Of a DNA stretch of 21,533 nucleotides, positions 8,607-19,224 are shown in pieces (the first letter of the stretch is position 1; every line of letters begins with the position of its first letter). The stretch spans positions 1 to 21,533 of the forward strand of contig KZ992680.1 in assembly GCA_003614735.1 (NCBI GenBank), in the 5' to 3' direction. The position numbers and the translations under genes were made by a program. The DNA is from Thamnocephalis sphaerospora (Eukaryota; Zoopagomycota; Zoopagomycetes; Zoopagales; Sigmoideomycetaceae). Under the pieces are notes generated by a model. That model was given only the letters and a program-made list of their open reading frames with translations, did no database searches and was not told where the DNA came from.

Positions 8607-11600
8607 TTACTTTTTGTTGATGAGGAAGATGAGCAGATTCACGTTGACCTTGCATGCGCCGTCAAACAGCGCCAGAACGGGCACGTTGTTGAACTGGGCC
8701 TGCAGCAGGTCCTCCAGTCGTAGTACCATCTCGCCACCAGGCAGTTTCACGCCCATCATCGAGACCACCACGGTGAAAATGCCCGGCTCGTCGGAGGAGA
8801 TGGTGAGCGTGATGCGGTCGTACTGCTTCGGGCTGTGCTGGTCGATCGAGACTAGTACGCCCTTCTGGTAGAGTCGCTCTGCGGTGTACTTGTACGAGCC
8901 AAACTTGGGCACGCGGCCGGTGCGCTCCAGATCCTTGAGGTGGAAGTACTGCCGCGTGAACGGGAACGGCCGCGCCTTCTTGGACTTTGTCGTGGTTAGC
9001 TGGCTTATGCACGAGTTGACGTAATCGAGGTAAGACTGCTTTTGCTCATCCAGATAGCGCGCCTTCTCCTGCAGATGCGTCAGCGTCGCGCGGATCTTCT
9101 TGGTCTCTTCGGTGCGCTGGCCACGGCGCCGGTGTTTATTGCGAATGTCGGTGGCGATGGCGTTGACCATGTCCTGGTAATCGTTGGCACGCGTCACCTT
9201 GCCGATCGCCTCCAGCTTGGCCAGATTCTCTAGCGCAAGCTTCTTTAGGCCGGTAAAGTTGATACTGTCGTGACGCTGTTAGTGACTGCTAGGCACACAT
9301 TCAACTTGGCAGCAGCAGAAGCAGCGACGCGTGAACTCACCTGGCAATGTTCATCAGACTGTTGCGGGCTGTCCTCGGGCGTGGCATGGCTGCTTTGCGT
9401 GAATTCTCCTTGAGCCGGAGCTGCATGTACTGCTGCTCTTCCCACTGTGTCACCGGACGCTCCAGTATATCTAGCAGGGTACGACCCGACTGCACGCGAA
9501 TGATGTAGAGCAGATACCGCTTTGTCTCGAAAAACATATGCTTTGCCTCCGAGTCGCCATCTGCGGATGTGCGATTGTGGCGATAAGCGAGGCCCAGTGT
9601 GCAACGGTGCACTACTGCAGTCAAAATGGCGCTTCACTCACCTTGGATAGCCGATACACGCGGTGTAAGCTCAAGCGAAATCTCGTTGTTATGTCCGCCA
9701 TGTGGGTCGTGTTCTGGCGCCGAGCCCAGCTCCTGCAGTATCTCTCGAATTGGATCATGCACCTCCGGCGCCTAGTGTGGGTGTACGATTAGCAATGCGG
9801 CCGAACGTACGCATTGTCCTTGTACGCTCGTCACCCACCAGTACGTCCAAGTGTGCCTCGAGCATCTCGTGGATCGAAAACAGTTCGTCCTGCGAGATGA
9901 AGATGGTCGGCTTGGTGGTGTGGGTCAGGTCCTGGAACTCGTCCATTTGGAAGAAGATCTCCGGGTCTGGCACCTGAGTGACTATAGCGCCAGCAAATTG
10001 TGCGTTGGCGACTGCGCAAGACACATAACGGCAATGCTTTTTCCGTTCGTTCACTCACCTGCCAGCGTGTACTGCGCAAACTTTTCAGATGTGAAGGCGA
10101 CATAGTTGTTGAGTGGCTGCAGGAAAATGTTGTCGTCGGCAAACATTTTGCCCATCGACACCTGATTGAGCATTTTGGCAATCTGTACGTGCGATGCATA
10201 GCGACATGCCGTCAGTCGACAGCAGCGTTGGCATCAAACGAGCAGCGCTGCGTACTTCGGCCAAATTCTTGCGCTGCAGCGGCGAAATCATCATCTCAAT
10301 CACATCAAACGACTCGGGTGCACTAGTATACGTGTGTGAATGCAGGTAGCAACCAAAGATGACAACCACCGCTTACATGATGGCCGGATTGATATAGCGA
10401 TAGTAGACAAGATGGCCGACCACCTTCATGATGGTTGTTTCGCGCTCTTCTGGGAACTTGCGCTGTGGACGCAGAGAGTCGCTGTCAGCGTTGCTGTACA
10501 CTTTGTGTACTAGCACATGCATTTGCATTTACTGCCGCTGCCACTTGCCGTTAATGCTTCCTTGAGCTCGCGAGCAATTAGTCGGATACCGTACGGCATG
10601 GCATTGAGCGACGAGTGAATGCGGTTGATAAAGTATTCCGTGTGGTCGCGTAGCTGCTGGAGATCTGCAGGTGGATTGAGTTAGCCAAGCACACAGAGGA
10701 TCACTTGAGCGACATTGCACAAACGCTGGCATACGCACGGCGAATAAGTGTTGACCGTGTTTCGGGGTCGGTGAGCGCCTCTTCGCGCAACACATCGTAC
10801 GGTCTCGTACTGCGAACGCCCGTTCGCGACTCTTCCTCGCGGATAAGACTGCGGTAAATCTAAGCGCAGCACAGCGAAGGTCATGCGTCAGGAGAGAGTG
10901 TATGTGCGGGTGTCGTCTTGATGTCGCGCAGATCAATGACCTACCACAAGCGGATCCGACTCGAGATCCAGCTCCACATTCTCGACCACTTCGCGAATCA
11001 GCGGCTGCAGCAGATCGCGCAGATACTTGCGCTCCTTGGCACCGCTGGCATATGCACACTGTCAGCAAACAGCTGACAGCAAATGCTCTCACTAGCAGTT
11101 CCACAATGCTTACCGATTGTAGTGAATGGCCAGCTTGATGAACACCGGATTGCCTCGCAGAAATTCCGACACCTCATGGATGCTTTCAATCTCAATATTA
11201 ATGGCCGTCTATGTCGTTTCGAGTGGCAGTGCCGTTGTAAGCGCGTGTACGTGCCAACGGCCATCGACATGATGTAAGCGTACCTGGAACAGCTTAAGTA
11301 GCAGGTACTCCTCGCGCTGGTTTTGTGCAAAGCCAAACAGACTGAGTACCACCGTTTCGATAAACTTTTTAGCCCATTCGTCTGTGCCTCGCTGGTTCAT
11401 GATGAACAGCAAGCGACCCAGGTAGTCGGGGCGTGTCTGCAGCAGATAAAACAGCTGCTGATAGCACTCCAGCTTGTGGCGACTATCCTTGTCGAGGCTG
11501 TTCAGCATCCGATGTGCAAGCTGTGTATCGCTTTCGATCTTGTACTGCCGCTTGCTCGCTTTGATAACTTCCTCGAGCGAAATTCGGTTGCGCACCAGTA

Positions 11601-13807
11601 GTGCAATCTTGATATCAAGATCCGCGAGAATCGACTCGGCCTGGCTGTTTTCGCGAATCTTTTTGACGGCCTGCTGACGAAGCCGCTCAAGCTCTGTAGC
11701 CATCCCGTATGCATTAGTCGCGTGATGCTGCAACCGTTGCCAGCACAACCAACGCACCGATTTCTTCCTCAAAGTCTTGTTCACTGTCATCCAACAGGTG
11801 GACAAAGTTTTTCATCGTGTTCAGTGGCGGGTTCTCGCCAAAAGCTAATGCAGCCATGTGTGTTAACAGGCGCACCTATGCTATGTGCACCACACAATGC
11901 AGCTTACTGAGATTGCGGTAGGCACGATTGGCAAGTTTGGCGCGGAACAAACTTTGGATTTTAACCACTTTGTCCACATGGCAGATGAAATGGTTCTCCT
12001 GCTCACGCTGCTTCTTGCGCACCAGGAAACCACGCGTCGCCGCTTGAATCTAGTGCCGATAGTTGCAACGGCGGCAGCCCGCCCCATTGTGTCAGTTGCT
12101 ATTCTACAGATTGTAGTTACCAGTGGCGTGCACGCACCTTTACCGACGCGGCAGTCTCTGTCCTTTGCTGGTTTAGCAGACATTCGTGACGCTCTCGCGC
12201 AAGTGTACCACGTGCCAGTGCCTGCAGGCGTTCAGCCAGATGTGCGTGCTGTTGGAGTGCTGCGCGGCGCTCGTCGGTCTTACGCCGTGCCTGACCTGCA
12301 CGAGCCAACGCTTGCAGTCCTACAATAAGACTCTGCTGACGATGCCAGTTGTCCATGCGCGCGTTCTTTTGCTGACGAGCCAGGTAGCCACGCGCTAACG
12401 CCTGCAGGCCAACCACTGCATCTGTCTGCGACTCTAACGCAGTCTGACGTGCCATCTGTTCTTTGCGCGCCAGCCAACCACGCACATGCGCCTGTAGCTG
12501 CACAAACTGCGGTTCCACCTGTTTCAGCTGCTGCTGGCGCTGCGCCTCGCGGCGACGTGCCATATGTCCTCGCGCCAATGCCTGAATGCGCGCCAGTTTG
12601 TCGACATGCTCACCCCAGCGTAGCTCCCATGCTGATTAATGTGCCGTGCCGACGTTAATGCTAGTGTGATGAAACGCACGCAACGCTCATCCTACCCTCT
12701 TCTGGCGTCAATTCTGGCTCTGGCTCTGGCTCCGGTTCTGGCTCGCGTAGTTCCTGCGAGAGCTTGCTGCCAATGTTGTTGAATGCAGGCATGGCTATCT
12801 TTGCCAGATTAAGCTCCTTTTGCGTTGCTAGCAGCTCCGCGTCTGTATAAGATGTCACGCCTGTCAGCGCCCGCTGTCCTACTAGCGCAGAATGCACCTG
12901 TGTACGCGCCTGTAAACTCCAGCTTTCCAATTAGGTTCTTGATGTTGGGAGCACGATTGCGACGTGCTAACAGATGGCTACATCGCTATATATTAGCAAA
13001 AAGCTTGACATGTGCTGGCCACACATCTTTTACCCACCTCAGCGCATGTATAGAGTAGATAACTTTGGGGATATTCTTCTTATCGTAGAGATCGGTCAAC
13101 TCAAAGGTGAAATGCTGCGTGAATCACCAGATGAGTATGGCGGACGGTCGCATCCATCGCGTGCCCGTTTGCACCCACCTCCGGCAGACCAATCTTGCGG
13201 ATGCCCCGAAACGCAAAGTTGATGTTTTCTGTGTAGAGAAACTTTAACCGATCCGCCTGATCCATGGCCGCAACGACCGTTAGCGACAGCGTGGCGTGAT
13301 GCACGGTGTCTTGCCCGCTCCGCACCTCAATAATCTTGGGCACGCATTCTGGCTCAAAGTGGCGAAGCAGCTTGGCCAGAATAATGCCGTTGCGCAAGGC
13401 TTCGTCCAGCTTTGTAATGGGTGGTATCTCCTCGCCGATACAGCTCTCTATCCACCTGTCGGGCAACACGTGTGAGCGTTGCGACCGTGTCAATGTGACC
13501 GCGTATTGCTTACTCTTTGGCTTCGCCAATGTGGCAAAGATACTCGTATGCCTGTAGATTCTTGCGCTCATAGTCCATCCACGCACTGGGACGCAGCAGC
13601 TGCGACTCGCGCCGCCGGCTATAGTCGTGCTTTTGTAGCCGAATACGCCCCTGCATGCCTACAGTGCCGCACAGTGCAGCAGAGTAAGCTATGCGCTGTA
13701 CCGCTGCCACTGTCGCTACTACTGCTATTACTTGGTCTGCACATACCTGCTACATCCTCGGCATCCTCAATGGTAAAGTTTGGGTCCTTTGGCAATTCGG
13801 GTTTCAT
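8607..13807 (-). CDS. IQGAP family cytokinesis scaffold (Iqg1/Rng2-like)
   Basis: Coding exons: 13807-13747, 13658-13514, 13455-13179, 13114-13038, 12977-12898, 12842-12696, 12631-12138, 12049-11908, 11844-11758, 11693-11284, 11208-11114, 11044-10945, 10859-10739, 10664-10549, 10462-10377, 10322-10256, 10182-10059, 9981-9839, 9771-9642, 9560-9341, 9264-8607. They total 3780 bp, 1259 residues, all in phase. Domains: calponin-homology (about 50-190, LRNGIILAKLLRHFEP), a PE-repeat linker near 250, seven IQ motifs (about 265-470, as in VVGLQALARGYLARQQ), RasGAP-related domain (about 560-880, with YYRYINPAI) and RasGAP_C, ending KVNVNLLIFLINKK. IQGAPs link actin, calmodulin or myosin light chains and Rho GTPases at the division ring. 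It lacks the WW and long repeat region of animal IQGAP1, as fungal members do. Intron 14 (10548-10463) is GC-AG. An Arg stands at the arginine-finger place (about 658). Intron 17 could use another in-frame acceptor. Confidence 0.95.
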
Positions 13808-14600
13808 GGTGGGCAACGTGTGCGTGTGGGGAGGAGCAGAACGGCAGAAAGAAAGGGTGAGGAGAACGCTGCTTGCGGAATGACCGCAGCGTATCGGTCG
13901 GCCAGAAGCGGCAGCAGCAGGGATAATAGTCAGGCAGCAGCGTGCCGAGTGCCTACTACTACGGCGTCTGCACAGGACTGCCGGGTGGTATGCGTCACGG
14001 CCTTAAATACGGCAGAACAGGGTACGGCCAGACTGTTGCGATGAATGAGCGAGCAGTCAGGAAAGACGATGGATGGAGGAGAGAAGAGCGGAGGACAGCT
14101 GGCGGGGATTGTCAGCGTGGCGTGGTGGTGGCACTGCTGAATGCAGGCTGAGGAAGGCAGCCCGAAGAGGATAAAGAGGCAATAGGAATGCTTGGAGGTC
14201 GCTGGGGAATGAGTGCAGCATAAAGACCTGCCAAGGAGCAAGCAGCCAAAGGAGTCGCTGTACCGTGGTGACGACATTGGCCTAGTGCGTGCTAGGATTA
14301 GGCGTGCGATGACGCTGCCGGTGCCGATGGTGGCCGAGTCACCGTTACTGTGCTGGTCACCTGAAGGCCCCAAATAGCATCATCGGCATGCATCAGCGTT
14401 GAAACCAAGCGACGACGCTCCGATCCATCTGCGCGTGGTTAGCGGATCACGCGGATCAGCAAGGTAAACTGTGTTTTGCACACCCTAGTAAACACTGCCG
14501 GTGCGGAAGCCAGTGCGATCCAACGCCACGATTCCTCTTCCTGCACTGTCCCTCTCTGATCGGACGAGCGTAGAGCAAACGCACTGCACCGCCGCTCGTC
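13808..14600. other. Divergent promoter region of IQGAP and uS11m
   Basis: A 793-bp gap between two divergent starts. A TATA-like element for IQGAP lies at 14001-14009. Open frames here (for example minus 14373-13930) are low in protein-like character and match nothing I know. The region 14060-14240 is purine-rich on the plus strand. No RNA gene recognised. Confidence 0.45.
14001..14009 (-). promoter_or_regulatory. TATA-like element of IQGAP
   Basis: TATTTAAGG on the minus strand about 195 bp upstream of the IQGAP start codon, which would leave room for a 5' leader of roughly 160 bases. Inferred from motif and position. Confidence 0.35.
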
Positions 14601-15221
14601 ATGTTGGGCCGCTCGCTTATTCACCGCGCCGCTCGGGTGGCGCTGTCTAGCCCCTTGCGATCTGTGCCGCTGCGCGCGCTCAGCACCAAGCCCACGGCCA
14701 GCAACAACCCGGTTGCCAGCGAGAGCAGTGACGCGACTCGCCGCACCACCGAGCTGCTTACACAGGCGTTGACAAGTATGACGGATGCGTCGGCGGCTGC
14801 AGACAGTCGTGGCGCCTTTAGCTTTGGCCAGGACTTTCCGACGGCAGATCCGACGGTCGTTTCTGAGGCGGCTGTGCACACGCTGCACGTTCACGCTTCG
14901 CCCAACAACACCATCCTCACGCTGACCGACCATGCCGGACGGGTGCTTATCAACTGCAGCGGCGGTACGGCTGGCTTCCGCAAGGCGCAGCGCAGCGGTC
15001 CCGAGGCAGCGTACCAGGCGACGCAGCAGCTGGTGACGCGGGTGTCTGAGCGCGGCCTCAACGTAACCTCGCTGCACCTGAAACTGAACGGCTTTGGTCC
15101 AGGCCGCGAGTCCGTGTTCCGCGCCATCCGTGTGGTTTCTGACTGGGACATTACGCGTATTTCAGACGCGACACCCGTGGCGTTCAATGGCTGCCGTCCG
15201 CGCAAGGCACGCCGTCTGTAG
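14601..15221 (+). CDS. Mitochondrial small-subunit ribosomal protein uS11m
   Basis: An intronless frame of 206 residues. The first 30 or so residues (MLGRSLIHRAARVALSS, then further Arg and Ser with no acidic residue) look like a mitochondrial targeting peptide. The uS11 domain covers about 88-206: TLHVHASPNNTILTLTD, the GGTAGFRKAQRSGPEAAYQA block, and the hallmark end FNGCRPRKARRL, with the extended tail that contacts 16S-type rRNA near the platform. In yeast the counterpart is Mrps18. It acts in the mitochondrial ribosome, binding rRNA of the small subunit. Convergent with the myotubularin gene, 151 bp apart. Bacterial S11 is about 130 residues; the extra length here is the presequence and a Ser/Thr-rich linker. 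Confidence 0.93.
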   Translation: MLGRSLIHRAARVALSSPLRSVPLRALSTKPTASNNPVASESSDATRRTTELLTQALTSMTDASAAADSRGAFSFGQDFPTADPTVVSEAAVHTLHVHASPNNTILTLTDHAGRVLINCSGGTAGFRKAQRSGPEAAYQATQQLVTRVSERGLNVTSLHLKLNGFGPGRESVFRAIRVVSDWDITRISDATPVAFNGCRPRKARRL

Positions 15222-15372
15222 TAGCCTGTGGGCATGGAACGTATGATGTTATAAAATATGGACTAGAATATGCGCCATGGCTACTGTGGCAATGTGCGTA
15301 TGCACGGCAGCTTTCTTTACTATATGGATGCATGTACTATGAACATCGCTAAACCCTTGATCACCCGTGCCT

Positions 15373-18301
15373 CTACCGACCCAGACTTGTGGTGACGCCC
15401 AGCGGATCACCCTCGTAGCCGGTGGTGGCTAGAGGTGTCTCTACCGTACTTGCAGCTGGGGCTGTCGCGCCATTTGTGACGCTCAGCGTGTGCTTGATGC
15501 TACCCGAGCTTCCCTGCCGGCTAGAAATTCGACTGTGCGTTGGTGGCGAGCGTACGCCGTTACTGCGCGCCAGCAGATCCGCCGCAAACGGATCCCGCTC
15601 CTGTGCGTGCGTTCTCAAACTCGAGTCCTGCGATGATCGCCGGCTCGAAGCCAACACGTTGGCAAAGACATCTGTGGCCTGCTCGCTTGAGGTGCGCGGC
15701 GGCAACATGGGGCTAGGCCGCGATGACGGTGGCGATCGTGGCGACTGCGGTTGGCTATCCTGCCGCATGGTCGGCACACCCACCTCCAGTGGATCCTTGT
15801 GGCTGTCTCGAGGCGTGTCCTGATCCTCGGCAAGCACCTTGACAGCAGTGGTAGCAGCAACAGCGTGATCGGATCCACCGGTGGGAGAGCCGGGTGGCGA
15901 GGACAGTGAGCGTGACAGAGGTGCCGGAGTGTCGACGGCCAGCGCGCGGCCAGCACCACGTCGCGTATTCATGTTGGCCAGCTCTTCGCCGACAACGTCG
16001 TTAACCTCGTCGTCACGGCGCGCAAACAGTCCTGCCCAGTATTTGAGATAGCCCGTGTCTGGCACAATCACGCCCTGATCCGTGTCGCGGTCGCGTGCAG
16101 CATCGTAGATGACGTTGGAGAACTCGTCGCGTCTCTGGTCCAGATGCGGCCATACTGAATGTGAGCGGCCCTGCACCGTTGACCGCCGCTCACGGTCCGT
16201 GTTGCACAGAAACGTGCCAAACTGGCAGGCATAAGCGTTGTAGTGCAGCGCAATCAAAAAGCGCTCGTTGAACTCGAATCGCCACGGTGCCTGTGTCCAC
16301 AGCTGGTAGCAGCAGTCGAGGAACTGGTGAAAGACGGGCGATGTCTCGCGCACATGCGACGATTGCTGGTGCAACCGCGATTGAATGGAGCTGATGGTTG
16401 CCTCGGCCGCCGACGCCTGCGCACCAGGCGCCACTTGAAAGTCACGCTCATGCGTGAGGTGGCCACAGCGATCCGAGAACTTGTGGCCAAACGAGCACCA
16501 CTCCTTTTCCACCAGCACCGAAAAACCCTCAATGGTGCGGTAGTACGGATCGAGGCAGAGTGAGGCAAGCGCAGTCAGCTGTGCCGTGCGATCCCAGCCG
16601 TCCGAACAGTGGACCAGTACGTGCGCCTGATCGTGGTGCACCGTACGCACAATAACACTCACGCCATCCAGCAACGACTGGATGTGCCGAAGCCAGTTGG
16701 ACCGCGACAGCTGCAGCTTGTTGACGATGCCAGCCGAGTCCGAGGATGATATGACTTTGGTCGCACCACCATCAAATCCATATGTCGCGTCCAGCATAGC
16801 ATGTCGGCATGGCCGGCACGGTTGCGCCCACAGCCAAGCAAGACAGCAACAAGAGCCGCACACACATTCCAGGGACGATGCAAACGACGAGCGAGTCGCG
16901 TACCGGTTAGCGTATGCTGAGTAGTGTGGCAGAATCATGGCAAGGGTAAGGATGCGATAACAGCAGAGAAATGGTATGACGCGTCGAATAGATCCGCCGA
17001 CAGACAGACATTCCTTTAGCGCAACGTGCACACCCACCGTCTACGATCCGGTTGAGACTGTCCCGCATCACATGGATATTGTCGATGCCGAGGTACAGCT
17101 TGCGGCAGCTGCGATAGTTTTCGGTGCTCTCGCTTCCGGCGCCCATGGCAACGTTGGCCATGGCATTGGCGGTCGGTCGCGCATCCACAATCAGATTGCG
17201 CTGATGCATCACCATCCGCTCGTCCTCGTTCCGCCCGCTGTTGAAGATGGCCTCCACCAGCTTTTCGTCCTGAATGGAACGGCTTTGACGTAGTCCAATC
17301 ATCGGCTGGCTAGAGCGCGTGATAGTGGTCTATGCATGGCAGCATTATTGGCATCAGTGCGCCCGCAGCAGCAGCGCCCTGCGCCGCATACCATCGTTGG
17401 CTTGTGCAGATAGCTCAGCGTGGGTATCCGGCCTTTGCTGCGAAACTTTGCCGCGTACGAAAGCACAGCGTCGCTAATCTTGGATGGAACAACCAGGCAG
17501 TGTGGATACGTTGCGCAGAGCTGCACGCGACATTATCGCTCCGCACGTCAGCCCGGCGTACGGACGGGCGGTCTGCACGCACATCTGGCCGCCATGCCAA
17601 CGCACCTCGTAGTTTTCGTTGACGGATGTAAAGCGCCACTCGTCGCTGCTAACGCCCACGCCCATGCGCGCGTATTCACGCTTTGGGTCATAGCGCGACC
17701 AGCCCTCCATGATATCTCGTGGCGGCGTCGGCTGGTAGAAAAAAGCGTGGAGTTGCTCGACGCTTGCTAAGGATGGCCGCCACAGTGTGGCAATGAGCAA
17801 CCCATCTGCTCAAGCATGCGGCGCCAACCGTATCACGCACCGATGCATGTCAGCTTTTGCATGCTTTCGTAGACATCAATCGCCTCCTGTTCCGTCCTGA
17901 AGCTGAGCGTGACGAATAAAAAGTGATGGCATCGAATGCGCAGTGGGAACAGGCCGTCTGCCATCTGCGACTGCCGCTCCACCGTGTGAAGGATGGGGTA
18001 GGCTATCTGCACGGGTCATAGGGTGAGCGGCATGCCAGTAGATCGCCGCGCGTCTCGTGTCCACGAACTGCCGTGGCTCATCGCTGCCTACCCATAATTC
18101 CTCCTCTGGATGACTGAAAATGAGCTGGTGCGCCGTTAGGTGGAGCGTGCCAATGTACCGCTTCTTGCCCGTGTCCAGCTGGACCTCGTTCACCTGTCCA
18201 CGTCAGAGCAGCCGTCGCGCACAAGGGTTAGCGTCTGCTGCTGCCTCAAGCCAGCCGTTGCCAGTGATGGTCCGCACCTTGGCCACCTTGATGAAATCCA
18301 T
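15373..18301 (-). CDS. Myotubularin phosphoinositide 3-phosphatase (Ymr1-like)
   Basis: Exons: 18301-18278, 18193-18092, 18006-17841, 17766-17606, 17520-17392, 17329-17038 and 16754-15373, giving 751 residues. Introns are 84, 85, 74, 85, 62 and 283 bp. The start MDFIKVAKVNEVQL and TLHLTAHQLIF match the yeast Ymr1 PH-GRAM domain (about 1-100). The phosphatase domain carries RSSQPMIGL, RSIQDEKL, IVDARPTANAMAN and the intact catalytic loop HCSDGWDRT with Cys 341 and Arg 347, so it should be active. Family members remove the 3-phosphate from PI3P and PI(3,5)P2 on endosomes and vacuoles. The last 180 residues are Ser/Pro-rich and probably disordered; no FYVE domain. The last intron is odd: its acceptor is uncertain, and an alternative at 16916 would add 54 residues in frame (805 total). 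The family call is firm. Confidence 0.93.
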
Positions 18302-18769
18302 CACGATGGGTGGCAGGCAGGTGCGGGTGAGTGAGTGGGTGAGTGCTAGAACAAGTGTTGGTGAGCGGCGGTGGCGGTGTGTGTGGGCGTCGCGAAGGAA
18401 GAGGTGACTAGCTTTTGCGACGCAGCACTAGACTGGCGTATGCAGCGCTCTTAGCACAGTCTCCTGGCTGCACTACGCAAGCTACCCTCTGTGCATCACC
18501 GGTCGGCCGTCGCTACGATACGCAGCAGCGTCATGGACCGCACAAGCACCACCTTACTTTGTCTTGGCTTTCACGCTTGCCTGCTCATTCGCCTTTTGAC
18601 GCTGGACTTTCCGCATGGCTTGAATGGGCATGACCATGTTGTGCCTTGGCACGCAGACAGCATCACCAACTGGCAGTGGATACGCTGGCGGTGGATATAC
18701 AAGCTGGCGCGCTTTTGCTGTGTACCGTGATCGAGTGGGTTCAAGTAGCTTGCCGTCGATCAATCAGGT
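18302..18769. other. Intergenic: myotubularin promoter side and tRNA-Sec 5' flank; possible coding tail
   Basis: No complete gene. The minus strand from about 18731 to 18554 reads like the C-terminal part of a small protein (KARQLVYPPPAYPLPVGDAV, later AMRKVQRQKANEQA, then a stop), preceded by a possible splice acceptor TACACAG. A start exon would have to lie at or beyond tRNA-Sec, and I could not find one in phase. No TATA box sits at -25 of tRNA-Sec. Confidence 0.3.
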
Positions 18770-18856
18770 GCACTGATGACACTCACTGGTGTGGGTAGCG
18801 GGCTTCAAACCCGCTGGCGATTCACTTCGCAGCGGTTCGATTCCGCCTTCGGTGCG
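18770..18856 (+). tRNA. Selenocysteine tRNA, tRNA-Sec(UCA)
   Basis: An 87-nt tRNA with all the marks of eukaryotic tRNA-Sec. Acceptor 5' GCACTGA pairs with 3' TTCGGTGC as an extended stem (one T-G pair), with G discriminator at 18856. The D stem has 6 bp (ACTCAC/GTGGGT) closing a 4-nt loop TGGT, the same as in animal tRNA-Sec. Anticodon stem GCGGG/CCCGC holds loop CTTCAAA, anticodon TCA at 18805-18807. A long variable arm (GCGA/TCGC stem) follows, then a 4-bp T stem GCGG/CCGC around TTCGATT. The B box GGTTCGATTCC is perfect, and TTTT at 18861-18864 can stop pol III. It reads UGA as selenocysteine when a SECIS element is present. A serine or suppressor tRNA would not have the 6/4 D arm and 4-bp T stem. 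Confidence 0.93.
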
Positions 18857-19224
18857 TTGCTTTTCCGGCCCTTTTCTAATGTCATGACGTTGCACATGGG
18901 CGCTTTTACTACGGTGCCGCGCGCACTGTCGCGCTATTGTTCTTGTCGTTCTCTGCCCTACTCGGTCACAACAGGCTGATTCATGTCCTAGTTCGGCGTT
19001 GTCACGGTCGTGCTTATTTCGCGTAGCAGAAGAAAGAGACCGTCGTCTTTGGCTGGAGGATGATGTCGGTGCACGCAGGAAGCAACGTATTTGCACAGAC
19101 ACTACGAGCCAAACACTGTCGTATTACCTGATAGCATGACTCGCGCAAATAGCTTGGACCGCAGTGCTGTCAATCAGGTGCTTTATATCGACGTACGACA
19201 AGCAGGTAAACAGGGTATGCATCG
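18857..19224. other. Intergenic between tRNA-Sec and the F-box gene
   Basis: A 368-bp gap with the pol III terminator of tRNA-Sec at its left end and the 3' flank of the minus-strand F-box gene at its right. No further gene seen. I looked for an obvious SECIS-type element (ATGA, unpaired AA, TGAT quartet) and found no convincing one by eye. Confidence 0.4.

Noticed and set aside
9982-10059. Alternative acceptor for IQGAP intron 17 (47-bp intron, ten more residues in frame)
   Set aside because: The 77-bp intron gives the better alignment to IQGAP proteins and a usual intron size; the alternative was not adopted but could be a minor form.
13930-14373. Minus-strand open frame of 147 codons upstream of IQGAP
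   Set aside because: Composition is Ser, Pro, Cys and His rich without structure, and a TATA-like element for IQGAP lies inside it; treated as promoter DNA.
18764-19102. Minus-strand open frame of 112 codons across tRNA-Sec
   Set aside because: It runs through the well-supported tRNA gene, is Arg/Ser/His-rich and matches nothing; chance opening is likelier.
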